Positions 9,743 to 18,292 of a stretch of 64,000 nucleotides of DNA are shown here, piece after piece. The stretch covers positions 124,001 through 188,000 of the forward strand of contig JAVBMV010000007.1 in NCBI GenBank assembly GCA_031552145.1, given 5' to 3'. A program made the position numbers and the translations under genes. How positions within the stretch are numbered: position 1 is the stretch's first letter; the number at the start of each line of letters is the position of its first letter. The notes under the pieces were generated by a model. It saw only the letters and a program-made list of their open reading frames with translations. It had not been told where the DNA came from and made no database searches. Origin of the DNA: JAVBMV01 sp031552145. GTDB lineage: Bacteria > Myxococcota > Myxococcia > Myxococcales > UBA5297.

Positions 9743-10021
9743 CTACCAATTGCCTATGGCGCCCAGATCATAAAGCGGCCCGAAGCCCGAGGCTTCGAGC
9801 AGGCGCGCCGCGCGTGCGCTGCGCACGCCCCCTTGGCAGTAGAGGACGAGTTCACGGCCCCGCGCGAGCTCGCGCTGCCGTTGGGGCAGCTCCTGCAGCG
9901 GGAGGTTGAGGGCTCCCTCGAGGTGCCCCGTCGCGTATTCTTCTCGCGTCCGAACATCGAGGAGCAGGGCGCCTTGCGCCACCCGCTCTCTCGCCATCGC
10001 TCCATCACACTCGTGGATCAT
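9743..10021 (-). CDS. Single-domain rhodanese-like protein
   Basis: A 92-aa single rhodanese domain. Rhodaneses carry persulfide sulfur on an active-site Cys and pass it to acceptors. The signature LLDVRTREEYATGHLEGALNLP is followed by the active loop YCQGGVRSARAA, where Cys and the Cx3GxR-type loop are intact, so sulfurtransferase activity is plausible. It has no signal peptide, so it should be cytoplasmic. It sits 36 nt downstream of obg and 23 nt upstream of osmC on the same strand, so it is likely read from the ribosomal/obg transcript. The start at 10021 has a short AGGA site just upstream. Confidence 0.9.
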   Translation of the reverse strand: MIHECDGAMARERVAQGALLLDVRTREEYATGHLEGALNLPLQELPQRQRELARGRELVLYCQGGVRSARAARLLEASGFGPLYDLGAIGNW

Positions 10022-10057
10022 GTCCTAAAAGATGCGCGAGGCGGTACCGCGTTGCCG

Positions 10058-11089
10058 CTACCGGAGCGGCTCTTTCTCGGGAGGTTTCGTGGCGAAGAGC
10101 ACGCCGGCGATCCGATCGAGCAGCTCGGGCAGCCCCTCGCCGGTGGCCGAGGAGATGAGCGTGACCGGGATCTTCTTGCGCTTCATCTTCTTGACGAAGG
10201 CCTCGGCGCGCTCGCGCGCGTGCGGCAGATCGACCTTGTTGGCGACGATGAGCTGCGGGATCGCGGCCAGCTTCTCGCTGAAGAGGGCGAGCTCGCGGTT
10301 GAGCGTCGCCAGGTCGTCGGAGGGGTCGCGCCCCTCGCCCTCGGCGCCGCAGTCGAGCACATGGACCAGGATGCGGCACCGCTCGACGTGCTTGAGGAAC
10401 TGCACGCCCAGCCCCGCCCCCTGGTGCGCCCCCTCGATGATGCCGGGGATGTCGGCCATGACGAAGCTGAGGCCGTCCTTGTACTGGACCACGCCCAGGT
10501 GCGGCGTGAGCGTAGTGAAGGGATAGTCGGCGACCTTGGGGCGGGCGCGGCTCACATGCGAGATGAGCGTCGACTTGCCGGCGCTGGGAAAGCCGAGGAG
10601 GCCGACGTCGGCGAGGAGCTTCAGCTCGAGCACCACCTCGCGCGCCTCGCCCGGCGTGCCGGGCTGCGCGAAGCGCGGCGCCTGCCGGGTGGAGGTGGCG
10701 AAGTTCATGTTGCCCAGACCGCCGAGGCCGCCTTGGGCCAGCATCACACGCTCGCCGTGGGTGGTCAGATCGAAGAGGCGCTCGCCAGTGACCGCGTCGC
10801 GGATCAGGGTGCCGACGGGCACCTTGAGCACGATGTCGGCGCCGTCGCGGCCATTGCAGTCGCTGCCGCCCCCCGGCTCGCCATTCTGTGCCTTGTGGAT
10901 AGGGGCGAAGCGGTAGTCGAGCAGGGTGGTGTGGTTCTCATCCGCCTCGACGACGATGCTGCCCCCCTTGCCGCCGTCGCCGCCCGAGGGACCTCCCTTC
11001 GCGATGAACTTCTCGCGCCGGAAGGCGACCGCGCCGGCGCCCCCATCGCCCGCCTTCACCTCGACCCGCACTTCATCGACGAACTTCAT
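10058..11089 (-). CDS. obg: GTPase Obg/CgtA
   Basis: Obg is an essential GTPase of late 50S ribosome assembly and stress control. The 343-aa product has the glycine-rich Obg fold at the N-terminus (MKFVDEVRVEVKAGDGGAGAVAFRRE and GGPSGGDGGKGG), then the G domain. G1 is GFPSAGKST, G2 includes YPFTTL, G3 is DIPGIIEGA, G4 is ANKVD and G5 is ISSATGEG. It has only a short C-terminal tail and no OCT (TGS) domain, as in many proteobacterial Obg proteins. It sits downstream of rpmA and rplU in the order rplU-rpmA-obg, conserved across bacteria, and probably shares their promoter. The 102-nt gap to rpmA holds no obvious terminator. Confidence 0.97.
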   Translation of the reverse strand: MKFVDEVRVEVKAGDGGAGAVAFRREKFIAKGGPSGGDGGKGGSIVVEADENHTTLLDYRFAPIHKAQNGEPGGGSDCNGRDGADIVLKVPVGTLIRDAVTGERLFDLTTHGERVMLAQGGLGGLGNMNFATSTRQAPRFAQPGTPGEAREVVLELKLLADVGLLGFPSAGKSTLISHVSRARPKVADYPFTTLTPHLGVVQYKDGLSFVMADIPGIIEGAHQGAGLGVQFLKHVERCRILVHVLDCGAEGEGRDPSDDLATLNRELALFSEKLAAIPQLIVANKVDLPHARERAEAFVKKMKRKKIPVTLISSATGEGLPELLDRIAGVLFATKPPEKEPLR

Positions 11090-11191
11090 GGCTCACTCCG
11101 GCCGGTCCGCGCCGCGGACGACAAAGCCGCGCGGCCCGCCTCGCGATACGAGAGAGGGCCAGCGCGGCTTGTTGAGGTCCCGCCCTGATGC

Positions 11192-11473
11192 CTAGGCCTT
11201 CGCCTTGGGCTCGAGCTGCTCGGGGTGCAGGACGGAGACGCGCTTGCGCTCGCGCCCTTCACGCTCGTACCGGACGATGCCGTCCATGGTGGCGAAGATG
11301 GTGAAATCGCGCCCCATGCCGACGTTGGTGCCCGGGTGAATCTTGGTGCCGCACTGACGCACCAGGATGCTTCCGGCCGAGACCGTCTCGCCCGCGTAGA
11401 CCTTGATGCCGCGCCGTTGACCGGGAGAGTCGCGCCCGTTGCGCGAAGAGCCCTGTCCTTTTTTATGTGCCAT
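11192..11473 (-). CDS. rpmA: 50S ribosomal protein L27
   Basis: L27 lines the peptidyl transferase centre with its N-terminal tail. The 93-aa sequence begins [22 protein letters not shown] and continues [27 protein letters not shown], an unmistakable L27. The N-terminus starts directly at MAHKKG, so the protease-cleaved extension found in Firmicutes is absent. It lies 10 nt after rplU and 102 nt before obg on the same strand, the usual gene order. Confidence 0.98.
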   Translation of the reverse strand: MAHKKGQGSSRNGRDSPGQRRGIKVYAGETVSAGSILVRQCGTKIHPGTNVGMGRDFTIFATMDGIVRYEREGRERKRVSVLHPEQLEPKAKA

Positions 11474-11483
11474 GGCTGACTCC

Positions 11484-11798
11484 TTAAGCCTTGATGCTCG
11501 TGATGCGAACTTCGGTGTACTTCTGGCGGTGCCCTTGGCGTCGCGTGAAGCCGAAGTAGCCCTTGATGAAGTGCAGGACCTTGGGGCCCTTGAACTCGGT
11601 ATTGAGGACGTCGGCCTCGACCTTGGCGCCCGAGACGAGCGGCGCGCCGACCTTGGGCGCGTCGATCCCGCCGATCATGAGCACGTCGTTGAAGGACACC
11701 TTGCCCGAAGCCGCATCGGGGAGGAGCTCCACGCGGAGCGTGTCGCCCTCTTGAACGCGATACTGCTTGCCACCGGTCTTGATCACTGCATACATCAC
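11484..11798 (-). CDS. rplU: 50S ribosomal protein L21
   Basis: L21 binds 23S rRNA domain I together with L20. The 104-aa product opens [24 protein letters not shown] and ends with the conserved [19 protein letters not shown], so both ends of the family are present. It is first in the rplU-rpmA-obg transcript. Its upstream region contains a near-consensus promoter at 11914-11942, leaving a leader of about 110 nt. That leader could carry regulation, but I could not identify a known L21 leader motif in it. Confidence 0.98.
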   Translation of the reverse strand: MMYAVIKTGGKQYRVQEGDTLRVELLPDAASGKVSFNDVLMIGGIDAPKVGAPLVSGAKVEADVLNTEFKGPKVLHFIKGYFGFTRRQGHRQKYTEVRITSIKA

Positions 11799-11913
11799 TC
11801 GAACCCCTTGCCGCTCCCGGGAGGTCGCCCCGGCTTTTCAGCGGTCAGCGCGCTCTGTCTTCGAGGCACGCGCGGACCGGGCGGGCGACCAGCCCGCCGG
11901 AAAAAGAAGGCGG

Positions 11914-11942
11914 GTTCTAGAGCAGCAGCCCCTAGATGTCAA
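11914..11942 (-). promoter_or_regulatory. Sigma70-type promoter of rplU-rpmA-obg
   Basis: On the minus strand a perfect TTGACA (-35, at 11937-11942) is separated by exactly 17 nt from TAGAAC (-10, at 11914-11919), pointing at rplU. A second TTGACA lies 10 nt further upstream (11947-11952) within a short direct repeat. Spacing, sequence and position before a ribosomal operon make this the best promoter in the window. Confidence 0.75.
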
Positions 11943-12062
11943 GAGATGTCAAGCGTCGCGCGGGGTGGTGGTCCCCGGGGAGGCCTTGATAGGGTCCGCC
12001 CGTGCTCGTCGCCGCTCTTCCGCGGCGACCTCTTCCTACATCCCACACCCGGAGGCAAGACG

Positions 12063-13880
12063 ATGAGAACGATTCGCATGTTGGCAGGCGCGCTCGCCCT
12101 GGCGCTGCTCCCCGCGCCCGCTGTAAGGGCCGAAGAAGTCCCCAAGGCGACGCCCGAAGAGGCGAAGGCCTGGGTCGCCGCGCTCAACGCGGAGCTGAAG
12201 GAGCTCTTCACGCGCCAGGCGAAGGCCGAGTGGATCAAGTCGACCTACATCACCGACGACACCGAGTTCATGGCCGCGGCCGCCAACGAAGAGGCGATGG
12301 CGGTGATGGCGCGCGCCGTGAAGGAGTCGCTGCGCTTCGACGGCCTCGCGCTCGACCCCGAGACCGCGCGCGCGATCAAGCTCTTGCGCGTCACCAGCAC
12401 GCTCCCCGCGCCGAACGACCCCGCGAAGCGGCGCGAGCTGGCCGCCACCATGGCGAAGCTGGAGGGGATCTACGGCAAGGGCAAGTACTGCGACGCCGAG
12501 GGCAAGTGCCGCGACCTCCAGGAGCTGAGCGCGGTGATGGCCGAGAACAAGAACCCCGATCCCAAGGCGATGCTCGAGGCGTGGGTGGGCTGGCACACCA
12601 TCTCGCCCGAGATGCGCCCGCTCTACGAGCGGCTCATGGCGCTGGGCAACGAGGGCGCCCGCGAGATCGGCTTCAAGGATATGGGCGAGCTGTGGCGCTC
12701 CGGCTACGACATGACCCCCGCGCAGTTCGAGAAGGAAACCGATCGGCTCTGGGAGCAGGTGAAGCCGCTCTACGAGTCGCTCCACTGCTATGTGCGCGCG
12801 CAGTTGGGCAAGCGCTATGGCGCCGAGGTGGTGCCCGCCAAGGGGCCCATCCCCGCGCATCTCTTGGGCAACATGTGGGCGCAGGAGTGGGCCAACCTCT
12901 ACCCGATGATGACCCCTTTTCCCGGCGAGGCGAGCCTGGACGTCGACGGCGCGCTGCAGGGGCAGGGCTATGACGCCCTGAAGATGGTGAAGATGGGCGA
13001 GGGCTTCTTCACCTCGCTCGGCTTCGACGCGCTCCCCGAGAGCTTCTGGCAGCGCTCGCAGCTCGTGAAGCCGCGCGACCGCGACGTGGTCTGCCACGCC
13101 AGCGCCTGGGACGTGACGTACGACAACGACCTGCGCATCAAGATGTGCATCAAGCCCACCGAGGAGGATCTGGTGACGATCCACCACGAGCTGGGGCACA
13201 TCTATTACTTCAACAAGTATTACACGCGGCCGGTGCTCTTCCAGCAGGGCGCCAACGACGGCTTCCACGAGGCGATCGGCGACGCGATCGCGCTCTCCAT
13301 CACGCCCGGCTATCTGAAGAAGATGGGGCTCATCGAGAAAGAGCCCGCGGGTGACAAGGGGCTGATCAACGTCCAGCTCAAGAGCGCGCTCGAGCGCGTC
13401 GCTTTCCTCCCCTTCGGCAAGCTGATCGATCAATGGCGATGGGACGTCGAGAGCGGCAAGATCACCGCGGCCAACTACAACAAGGCCTGGTGGGAGCTGC
13501 GGCGCAAATACCAGGGCGTCGACGCGCCGGTGGCGCGCAGCGAGGCCGACTTCGATCCGGGCGCCAAGTACCACGTGCCCGCCAACGTCCCCTACACGCG
13601 CTACTTCCTCGCGCGCATCCTCCAGTTCCAGTTCCACAAGGCGCTCTGCGACGCGGCCGGCCACAAGGGGCCGCTGCACACCTGCTCCATCTATGGCAAC
13701 AAGGTCGCCGGCGAGAAGCTGGGTGCCATGCTGGCGATGGGCGCGAGCCGCCCCTGGCCCGAGGCGATGGAGGCCATCACCGGCAAGAAGGGGATGGATG
13801 GCAGCGCCATGCTCGAGTACTACAAGCCGCTGATGGGGTGGCTGAAGAAGCAGAACAAGGGGCTCAAGTGCGGGTGGTAG
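12063..13880 (+). CDS. Secreted M2 family (ACE-like) zinc peptidase
   Basis: A peptidyl-dipeptidase of the angiotensin-converting-enzyme family (M2), 605 aa. The ATG at 12063 follows a GGAGG site and starts a clear signal peptide ([25 protein letters not shown]), so the enzyme is exported; the longer upstream frame is a shadow. The zinc motif HELGH lies at residues 375-379. The third ligand is provided by the downstream [15 protein letters not shown] segment, and the late [15 protein letters not shown] block is also typical. Length matches bacterial M2 enzymes such as XcACE. It is divergent from rplU, with 264 nt between them. It probably trims peptides in the periplasm or outside the cell, consistent with a protein-degrading lifestyle. 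Substrate is not predictable. Confidence 0.93.
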   Translation: MRTIRMLAGALALALLPAPAVRAEEVPKATPEEAKAWVAALNAELKELFTRQAKAEWIKSTYITDDTEFMAAAANEEAMAVMARAVKESLRFDGLALDPETARAIKLLRVTSTLPAPNDPAKRRELAATMAKLEGIYGKGKYCDAEGKCRDLQELSAVMAENKNPDPKAMLEAWVGWHTISPEMRPLYERLMALGNEGAREIGFKDMGELWRSGYDMTPAQFEKETDRLWEQVKPLYESLHCYVRAQLGKRYGAEVVPAKGPIPAHLLGNMWAQEWANLYPMMTPFPGEASLDVDGALQGQGYDALKMVKMGEGFFTSLGFDALPESFWQRSQLVKPRDRDVVCHASAWDVTYDNDLRIKMCIKPTEEDLVTIHHELGHIYYFNKYYTRPVLFQQGANDGFHEAIGDAIALSITPGYLKKMGLIEKEPAGDKGLINVQLKSALERVAFLPFGKLIDQWRWDVESGKITAANYNKAWWELRRKYQGVDAPVARSEADFDPGAKYHVPANVPYTRYFLARILQFQFHKALCDAAGHKGPLHTCSIYGNKVAGEKLGAMLAMGASRPWPEAMEAITGKKGMDGSAMLEYYKPLMGWLKKQNKGLKCGW

Positions 13881-13906
13881 GGCGCCCGAGAAAAACCCCT
13901 GACGCT

Positions 13907-13948
13907 CCCATGGCCGGCCTTCTCGACTCGGAGGAGGCCGGCCATGGG
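13907..13948. repeat. Perfect 14-bp inverted repeat over the dam start codon
   Basis: CCCATGGCCGGCCT (13907-13920) is exactly complementary to AGGCCGGCCATGGG (13935-13948) across a 14-nt loop. The ATG used as the dam start lies inside the left arm. The second, decayed dam copy at 17972-18013 keeps most of the pairing. It may act as a terminator for the upstream peptidase, a translational control hairpin, or be a repeat element in its own right. Confidence 0.7.
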
Positions 13949-14764
13949 GGTGCGCCGCCCGCGCCTTTCATGAAATGGGTGGGCGGCAAGCGGCAGCTCC
14001 TGCCCGAACTCTTTGCGCGGCTGCCGAAGCGCGTCGGCGGCACCTACTACGAGCCCTTCGTGGGCGGCGGAGCGCTCTTCTTCGCGCTCGCCGCGCGCGG
14101 CGCGCTCGAGCGGGCGGTGCTCGCCGATAGAAATCCGGAGCTGGTCGAGGCCTACCAGGTGGTGCGCGACGACCCCGAGGCGCTGATGGCGGCGCTCGAC
14201 GGGCACGTCAACGAGAAGGAGCATTACTATCGCGTGCGGGCGCAGGAGCGTGGCGCGCTCACGCTGATCGGGCGGGCCGCGCGCACGTTGTATCTGAATC
14301 GTTGCGGCTTCAACGGCCTCTATCGCGTCAACTCCAAGGGAGGGTTCAACGTCCCCTTTGGCGACAATCCGGGCAAGCGGCTCTATCGCCGGGAGTGGCT
14401 CCTCGCGGCGTCGAAGGCGCTGCGGTTGGCCGAGCTGCGCCACGTCGACTTCGAGGAGGCCTGCGCTGAGGTGAAGCGCGGCGATCTCGTATATTTCGAC
14501 CCTCCCTATGTGCCGCTGAGCGTGAGCTCGGCCTTCACCTCCTACACCTCGGAGGGCTTTGGGTACGAGGAGCAGGTGCGGCTGCGCGACCTGGCGCTGC
14601 GGCTGAAGAAGCGGGGTGCCCAGGTGCTCCTCTCCAACTCGTCGGCGCCGCTGGTGCGGGAACTCTATGCGGAGGGGTTCGTCTGCGAAGAGGTCGCGGC
14701 GCGGCGGGCGGTGAATAGTGTCGCGGCGAAGCGCGGGGTGGTGGTGGAGTTGGTGATCCGGTAG
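13910..14764 (+). CDS. dam: Dam-type adenine-N6 DNA methyltransferase (D12 class)
   Basis: A 284-aa adenine-N6 methyltransferase of the D12 (alpha) class, the group containing E. coli Dam, which modifies GATC. Motifs in order are FMKWVGGKRQLLPEL, the SAM-binding YYEPFVGGGALFF, LYLNRCGFNGLYRVNSKGGFNVPFG (characteristic of the Dam subgroup), and the catalytic DPPY in VYFDPPYVPLS. All expected motifs are present, so it should be active; GATC as target is inferred from the NRCGFNGLYR block. The start is uncertain: ATG 13910 lies in a hairpin, and ATG 13970 (MKWVGGK) would still give a nearly complete fold. No restriction enzyme is adjacent, so it is an orphan methylase. A second copy reduced by a 702-bp deletion lies at 17975-18127. 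Confidence 0.9.
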   Translation: MAGLLDSEEAGHGGAPPAPFMKWVGGKRQLLPELFARLPKRVGGTYYEPFVGGGALFFALAARGALERAVLADRNPELVEAYQVVRDDPEALMAALDGHVNEKEHYYRVRAQERGALTLIGRAARTLYLNRCGFNGLYRVNSKGGFNVPFGDNPGKRLYRREWLLAASKALRLAELRHVDFEEACAEVKRGDLVYFDPPYVPLSVSSAFTSYTSEGFGYEEQVRLRDLALRLKKRGAQVLLSNSSAPLVRELYAEGFVCEEVAARRAVNSVAAKRGVVVELVIR

Positions 14765-14950
14765 GTCGCGGCGTAGGGGCGCCCTTGGTCGGCCATGTAG
14801 GGGCCTCCGTTGACGCGAACAAGGGCTACCGCCGGTCGCCCCTACCGCTCGTGCCGGGACTCGGAACCGTGATGTATGCGAGGAGAGGGCGCAGTAAGCG
14901 GCGCCCCTACGGGTCGGCAATAGATATGGGGCGTTGGGTTCGGACGTTCA
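14765..14950. repeat. Intergenic repeat block, copy 1 (dam-recD spacer)
   Basis: About 185 nt between dam and the recD fragment, nearly identical to 21540-21716 upstream of the intact recD end. It contains two hairpin-forming units bounded by GTAGGGGC / GCCCCTAC, one of them the 25-bp repeat described separately. No coding potential was seen. Confidence 0.8.
14886..14910 (-). repeat. 25-bp dispersed repeat, copy a
   Basis: Minus-strand copy beginning GTAGGGGCGCC and ending GCGCCCT, with one mismatch to the copy at 18136-18160. The two ends can pair as an imperfect hairpin, like a REP element. Confidence 0.75.
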
Positions 14951-15345
14951 TTAGGCGCGCAGCGCCAGTTCCAACGCATCGGAGAGGCCCGAATGGCGAA
15001 TGGTCGCGGCCTCGACGGCGCGCGCGATGAGGGCCTCTGCGCTCGGGCGCGGTTGGCCGGTTCCGCGCCCAAGACCATGAACAAAGAGCGCGCTGCGCTT
15101 GGCTCTTGTGAGGGCGGTGTAGAGCAGCTCGCGGGTGAAGAGGGCGATGGGTTCGTCGGGGAGCACGATGGCCACGCTCTCGTACTCGGAGCCCTGGGCC
15201 TTGTGGACGGTCATGGCGGAGGAGAGCTGCAGGCGCCCCTCCAGGGCCCTTAGAGGGATGGCTCGGTAGCCGCTCTGTGCGAAGAGGGTGGCCAGCTCTA
15301 TGCGCTCTGCGCTGCCCGCGCCCGGGCGCGAGATGTGCATCACCA
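14951..15345 (-). pseudogene. recD fragment (3' end duplicate)
   Basis: This matches the last 400 or so nt of the intact recD (21717-22126), including the stop codon and the peptide AMTVHKAQGSEYESVAIVLPDEPIALFTRELLYTALTRAKR, which is helicase motifs V/VI. Identity ends abruptly at 15345 (22126 in recD), beyond which the sequence is unrelated and AT-richer. Small indels and substitutions have accumulated, for example a shortened segment after FVHGLGRG. The fragment lacks the Walker A and B motifs and so cannot be a helicase; an open frame to 15430 exists, but its N-terminus is non-homologous. It is interpreted as one half of a duplicated dam-recD junction. Confidence 0.88.
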
Positions 15346-15508
15346 TATACACATGTAGTCCCGGTGTCGTTGAGCGATCACGCAGCGCCGCGCGGGGGGA
15401 GAGCATGATGAGGCAGCAGACACTAAGCACAGGCCACCGCCGGCCGGGCTTCCACCCAATTTAGGCACCGAGCACGACAGGCCACCCTCGGTTTTGGATC
15501 TGTTGTGC

Positions 15509-15537
15509 TTGACTGACTGCCTGCACTGTGATAACCC
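15509..15537 (+). promoter_or_regulatory. Possible promoter of the S8 protease cassette
   Basis: TTGACT (15509-15514), a 17-nt spacer and TAACCC (15532-15537) lie about 50 nt before the protease start. The -35 is good and the -10 weak. Confidence 0.35.
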
Positions 15538-15589
15538 TTGTCTGCGTCAAGGTGTAGTATTGAGTGCCATGGCTTTGAAGGAGGTTTTC

Positions 15590-17431
15590 ATGCGCGCTGC
15601 CACTGTTTTTGCAGCCGTTGGGATGCTGGCAGTATCATGTGCCGAGCCTGCAACTTCGCAACCTGAACATTCAAGTGTCGCGATTGCGCAGACAGCGTTA
15701 GACCCCTGGATGCCCCTTTCCGGAGAGCCAATTCTTATCGAATCAACAAATGCCGACGCTGCGGTGGCCAAAGGGCTGTTGACGCACCTTAAGAGTCCCG
15801 CTCGGGTCAAAGGCAACAAGATCACGCTAGTTGCGATTCCAAAATATGAGCATGATGAATCCGACCAGCATGACAGCACAATGGGCTTCATGCACTTTTC
15901 CGGAAGTGAAGTCTCGGATATCATAATTAACAATCAGCGCGCTAGCGTCGATGAACTAGAGCGGTATGTTGCCCAAAGACTTACAGGGCTACAGGGCAAA
16001 AACGCGACCATGGCCAATGCCCGAAAACGGAAGGTCGACGAATTACGAAGCAGGTTGGCCGGGACGATTAGGTCAGTCGAATTTGATGCTGCGAAACTTG
16101 ATTCCCAGGTCGATACAGGCGGAGCCATAACATTCGAGGTGGCAGACGAAGACCTCGATACGTTATTGACCAAAACCGTTGGCTTATTCGATGCCATCGA
16201 TATGTATCACGAGCCTGAGCCAGAGGATCTGGCGGGCGCAATGCGGGCGACAAACGCGCACGTGATTGCCTCGGCGAACTATGGCTGGGAAGATGCTAGC
16301 ATATTCATGACAGATGGTGGATGCCCCGAGCCGAATGCCTTCACCCGATACCGCCGATTGTCGGGAACACACAGCGACCACTCGCACCTCGTGGCAGGAA
16401 TAATTCGCGGAATATCTGGCGCGACCCTGCTCTGTAACAGTTTCACTGCTACTGGACGCAGTCTCCCCACCTCTCTGGAATTAGCAGGCCTGATCAGTAT
16501 GCGACCGTTCCAGCAAGTCCCTCCCGTGCGAGTGGTTACAATGTCCATGGGATATACGTCCGATGTGACCAAATATAGCATTCAAGACATGGAATGGGAC
16601 AATTTTGCATACGACTTCAGCAATGTTCTATTGTTCAAATCCGCTGGTAATCGAGGTGCTGACGACGGATGGGTGACGGCGCCTGGCAAGGCGTTCAACG
16701 CCGTCACTGTGGGGTCATACAACCACCGCAATATGACCCTGGCGGACACCTCGTCATACAGAAACATGCCAACCAAAAAGCCGGAAATTTTAGCGCCCGG
16801 CGTGGAGATCACGGCGGCTGGATTGACGGACAGCGGTACAAGCTTCGCAGCGCCCCATGCGGCGTCTATAACAGCCGCATTGATGCATCACTATGGGATC
16901 ACGCGCGAGTTCTCTGTCCTGACCAAGGCCTTGCTGTTAGCCGGAGCGCGAACCTCCATAAAAAACAACACGGCTCTCATGGCTGTTGGAGGGGTAGACT
17001 ACGTGCAGTCACATCAAGGTGCACACATATTCGCGGGCTGGCACGTCAGTCCAGGCGCGACGTGGTGGACATTCGATCTCAATGATCCGGTGCCGGGGAA
17101 CGGCAGATTGGATATGACGTTCAATATCGTCACGTCCCTGGCGTACGACGTGCGCGTAGTGCTCGCATGGCTGAATCGTGGCACATATATATATGAGCAC
17201 AGGAACGACGCCAACCCCATAGGTAAAGACTTCGACCTCTGTGTTTATGGGCCCAATGGGGGACTAATCGCCTGTTCGACCAGCTCGACAAATCCATTCG
17301 AGATCGTTGATTTCCGACCGACTGCGTTTGGAACTCATAGAATCGCGATTCACAGATATGCAAACGGAGATGGCGTGGCCAGAAATGAACTCGGAGTATG
17401 GGTCACCCAGCGAGATTCACGCCAGTATTGA
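15590..17431 (+). CDS. S8 subtilisin-like serine protease lipoprotein
   Basis: A 613-aa exported subtilase. The ATG at 15590 is chosen because AAGGAGG lies 5 nt upstream and the protein then opens MRAATVFAAVGMLAVSCAEP, a lipoprotein signal with lipobox AVSC. Residues 20 to about 230 look like a long propeptide. The catalytic domain shows a candidate Asp242 (IFMTDGG), His264 in HSHLVAGIIRG, the oxyanion Asn in KSAGNRG, and Ser418 in SGTSFAAPHAA. The Asp and His surroundings deviate from the textbook D-T/S-G and HGTHVAG. A C-terminal beta-rich segment ending near residue 613 resembles a P/PPC-type domain. Base composition differs from the region: line 16561-16620 is 42% G+C against 72% for 12361-12420. 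It pairs with the small lipoprotein 38 nt downstream as one AT-richer cassette, probably acquired. Confidence 0.88.
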   Translation: MRAATVFAAVGMLAVSCAEPATSQPEHSSVAIAQTALDPWMPLSGEPILIESTNADAAVAKGLLTHLKSPARVKGNKITLVAIPKYEHDESDQHDSTMGFMHFSGSEVSDIIINNQRASVDELERYVAQRLTGLQGKNATMANARKRKVDELRSRLAGTIRSVEFDAAKLDSQVDTGGAITFEVADEDLDTLLTKTVGLFDAIDMYHEPEPEDLAGAMRATNAHVIASANYGWEDASIFMTDGGCPEPNAFTRYRRLSGTHSDHSHLVAGIIRGISGATLLCNSFTATGRSLPTSLELAGLISMRPFQQVPPVRVVTMSMGYTSDVTKYSIQDMEWDNFAYDFSNVLLFKSAGNRGADDGWVTAPGKAFNAVTVGSYNHRNMTLADTSSYRNMPTKKPEILAPGVEITAAGLTDSGTSFAAPHAASITAALMHHYGITREFSVLTKALLLAGARTSIKNNTALMAVGGVDYVQSHQGAHIFAGWHVSPGATWWTFDLNDPVPGNGRLDMTFNIVTSLAYDVRVVLAWLNRGTYIYEHRNDANPIGKDFDLCVYGPNGGLIACSTSSTNPFEIVDFRPTAFGTHRIAIHRYANGDGVARNELGVWVTQRDSRQY

Positions 17432-17469
17432 GTCGACAAGGCTATTTGCACACAAGAAGGGAGAGCACC

Positions 17470-17886
17470 ATGGCCGTTCGGAAGATGGCGATGTTAGTAC
17501 TAATGCTAGCACTCTGCGTTGCGGTGATCGCAGCATGCACAAACGACGCGCATCATGTAGCAGCGCCCGAGGACAATATCGGCCTAGCAGACCACCTCTC
17601 CGAGACCTGTTCGAATATCGAGCCATCAGAATGCAAGACCAAACAAAATTGTGTTCTTATATCAGCTCAGCCAATGGACTTGGAGCGCGACTGTCTTCAC
17701 GATGTTCGGCCCATCATATGTACATCCGCATCGATCGAGCCATGTGAAGAGGTGTTAACGGTCGGGAAGGCGCCCGACGGGTCACACTGGCTCTTTCCGA
17801 GCAGTTGTCTCCCTCCCACCTGGCGATCCGTCAGGGACCCGTCGTTCGATCTCTCAAAATTTTTCGGCAAGCGCTGTTCCGACTAG
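17470..17886 (+). CDS. Small Cys-rich lipoprotein
   Basis: A 138-aa lipoprotein of unknown family. The ATG at 17470 follows an AGGGAG site and opens MAVRKMAMLVLMLALCVAVIAACTND, with lipobox IAAC. The mature part holds eight further cysteines (CSNIEPSEC, NCVLI, DCLHD, IICTS, PCEEV, SCLPP, KRCSD), enough for four disulfides in about 100 residues. It sits 38 nt after the S8 protease in the same AT-richer block, so they are likely co-expressed. A protease partner or inhibitor role is only a guess from adjacency. No homologue was recognised. Confidence 0.75.
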   Translation: MAVRKMAMLVLMLALCVAVIAACTNDAHHVAAPEDNIGLADHLSETCSNIEPSECKTKQNCVLISAQPMDLERDCLHDVRPIICTSASIEPCEEVLTVGKAPDGSHWLFPSSCLPPTWRSVRDPSFDLSKFFGKRCSD

Positions 17887-17960
17887 GATCGAGCGATGTA
17901 GCACCTCCCGCAACGATTGATCTCATAACAAAAGGCGACACACGATCGAAGCCTTGCTCA

Positions 17961-18145
17961 CCCCTGACGCTCCCATGGCCGGTCTTCTCGATTCGGAGGA
18001 GGCCGGCGATGGGAGTGCGCCGCCCGCGCCTTTCATGAAATGGGTGGGCGGCAAGCGGCAGCTTCTGCCCGAACTCTTTGCGCGGCTGCCGAAGCGCGGG
18101 GTGGTGGAGGAGTTGCTGATCCGGTAGGTCGCGGCGTAGGGGCGC
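17961..18145 (+). pseudogene. Internally deleted second copy of dam
   Basis: Positions 17961-18098 match 13896-14033 (the dam upstream region and first 41 codons) with 5 mismatches in 138 nt. The match then jumps to the dam 3' end (from 14736) and continues through the stop and into the spacer. The junction is a 9-bp CGAAGCGCG present at 14025-14033 and 14727-14735 in the intact gene, so 702 bp (234 codons) were lost by deletion between direct repeats. The deletion is in frame: a 50-codon ORF with dam's own start and stop remains (17975-18127). It lacks the catalytic DPPY and most of the fold, so methylase activity is impossible. Confidence 0.92.
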
Positions 18146-18160
18146 CGCTTGCTGCGCCCT
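18136..18160 (+). repeat. 25-bp dispersed repeat, copy b (left flank of the vWA cassette)
   Basis: Begins GTAGGGGCGCC and ends GCGCCCT. It is identical over 25 nt to the inverted copy at 21652-21676 and differs at 3 positions from the directly repeated copy at 21527-21551 on the other side of the lipoprotein gene. Confidence 0.8.
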
Positions 18161-18292
18161 GTCGCGAATAGGTCACAGCGCCCTATCGTGGTACCGGCGG
18201 GGCGATCGCCAAGGTTGCGCCTGTGTCGGCGATGGACCATGATCGTCGCTGTTGGCCGGAGAAGAGCATTTTCATATATTTGGAGTGATGCT

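Noticed and set aside
12036..13679. 547-aa minus-strand ORF opposite the M2 peptidase
   Set aside because: A shadow frame of the zinc peptidase; only the plus strand carries HELGH and a signal peptide.
14951..15430. 159-aa ORF as a gene of its own
   Set aside because: Its C-terminal part is a truncated recD end and its first residues come from unrelated DNA; it is treated as a pseudogene.
15494..15589. Upstream extension of the S8 protease to 15494
   Set aside because: AAGGAGG precedes the ATG at 15590, and only that start gives a lipoprotein signal peptide at the N-terminus.
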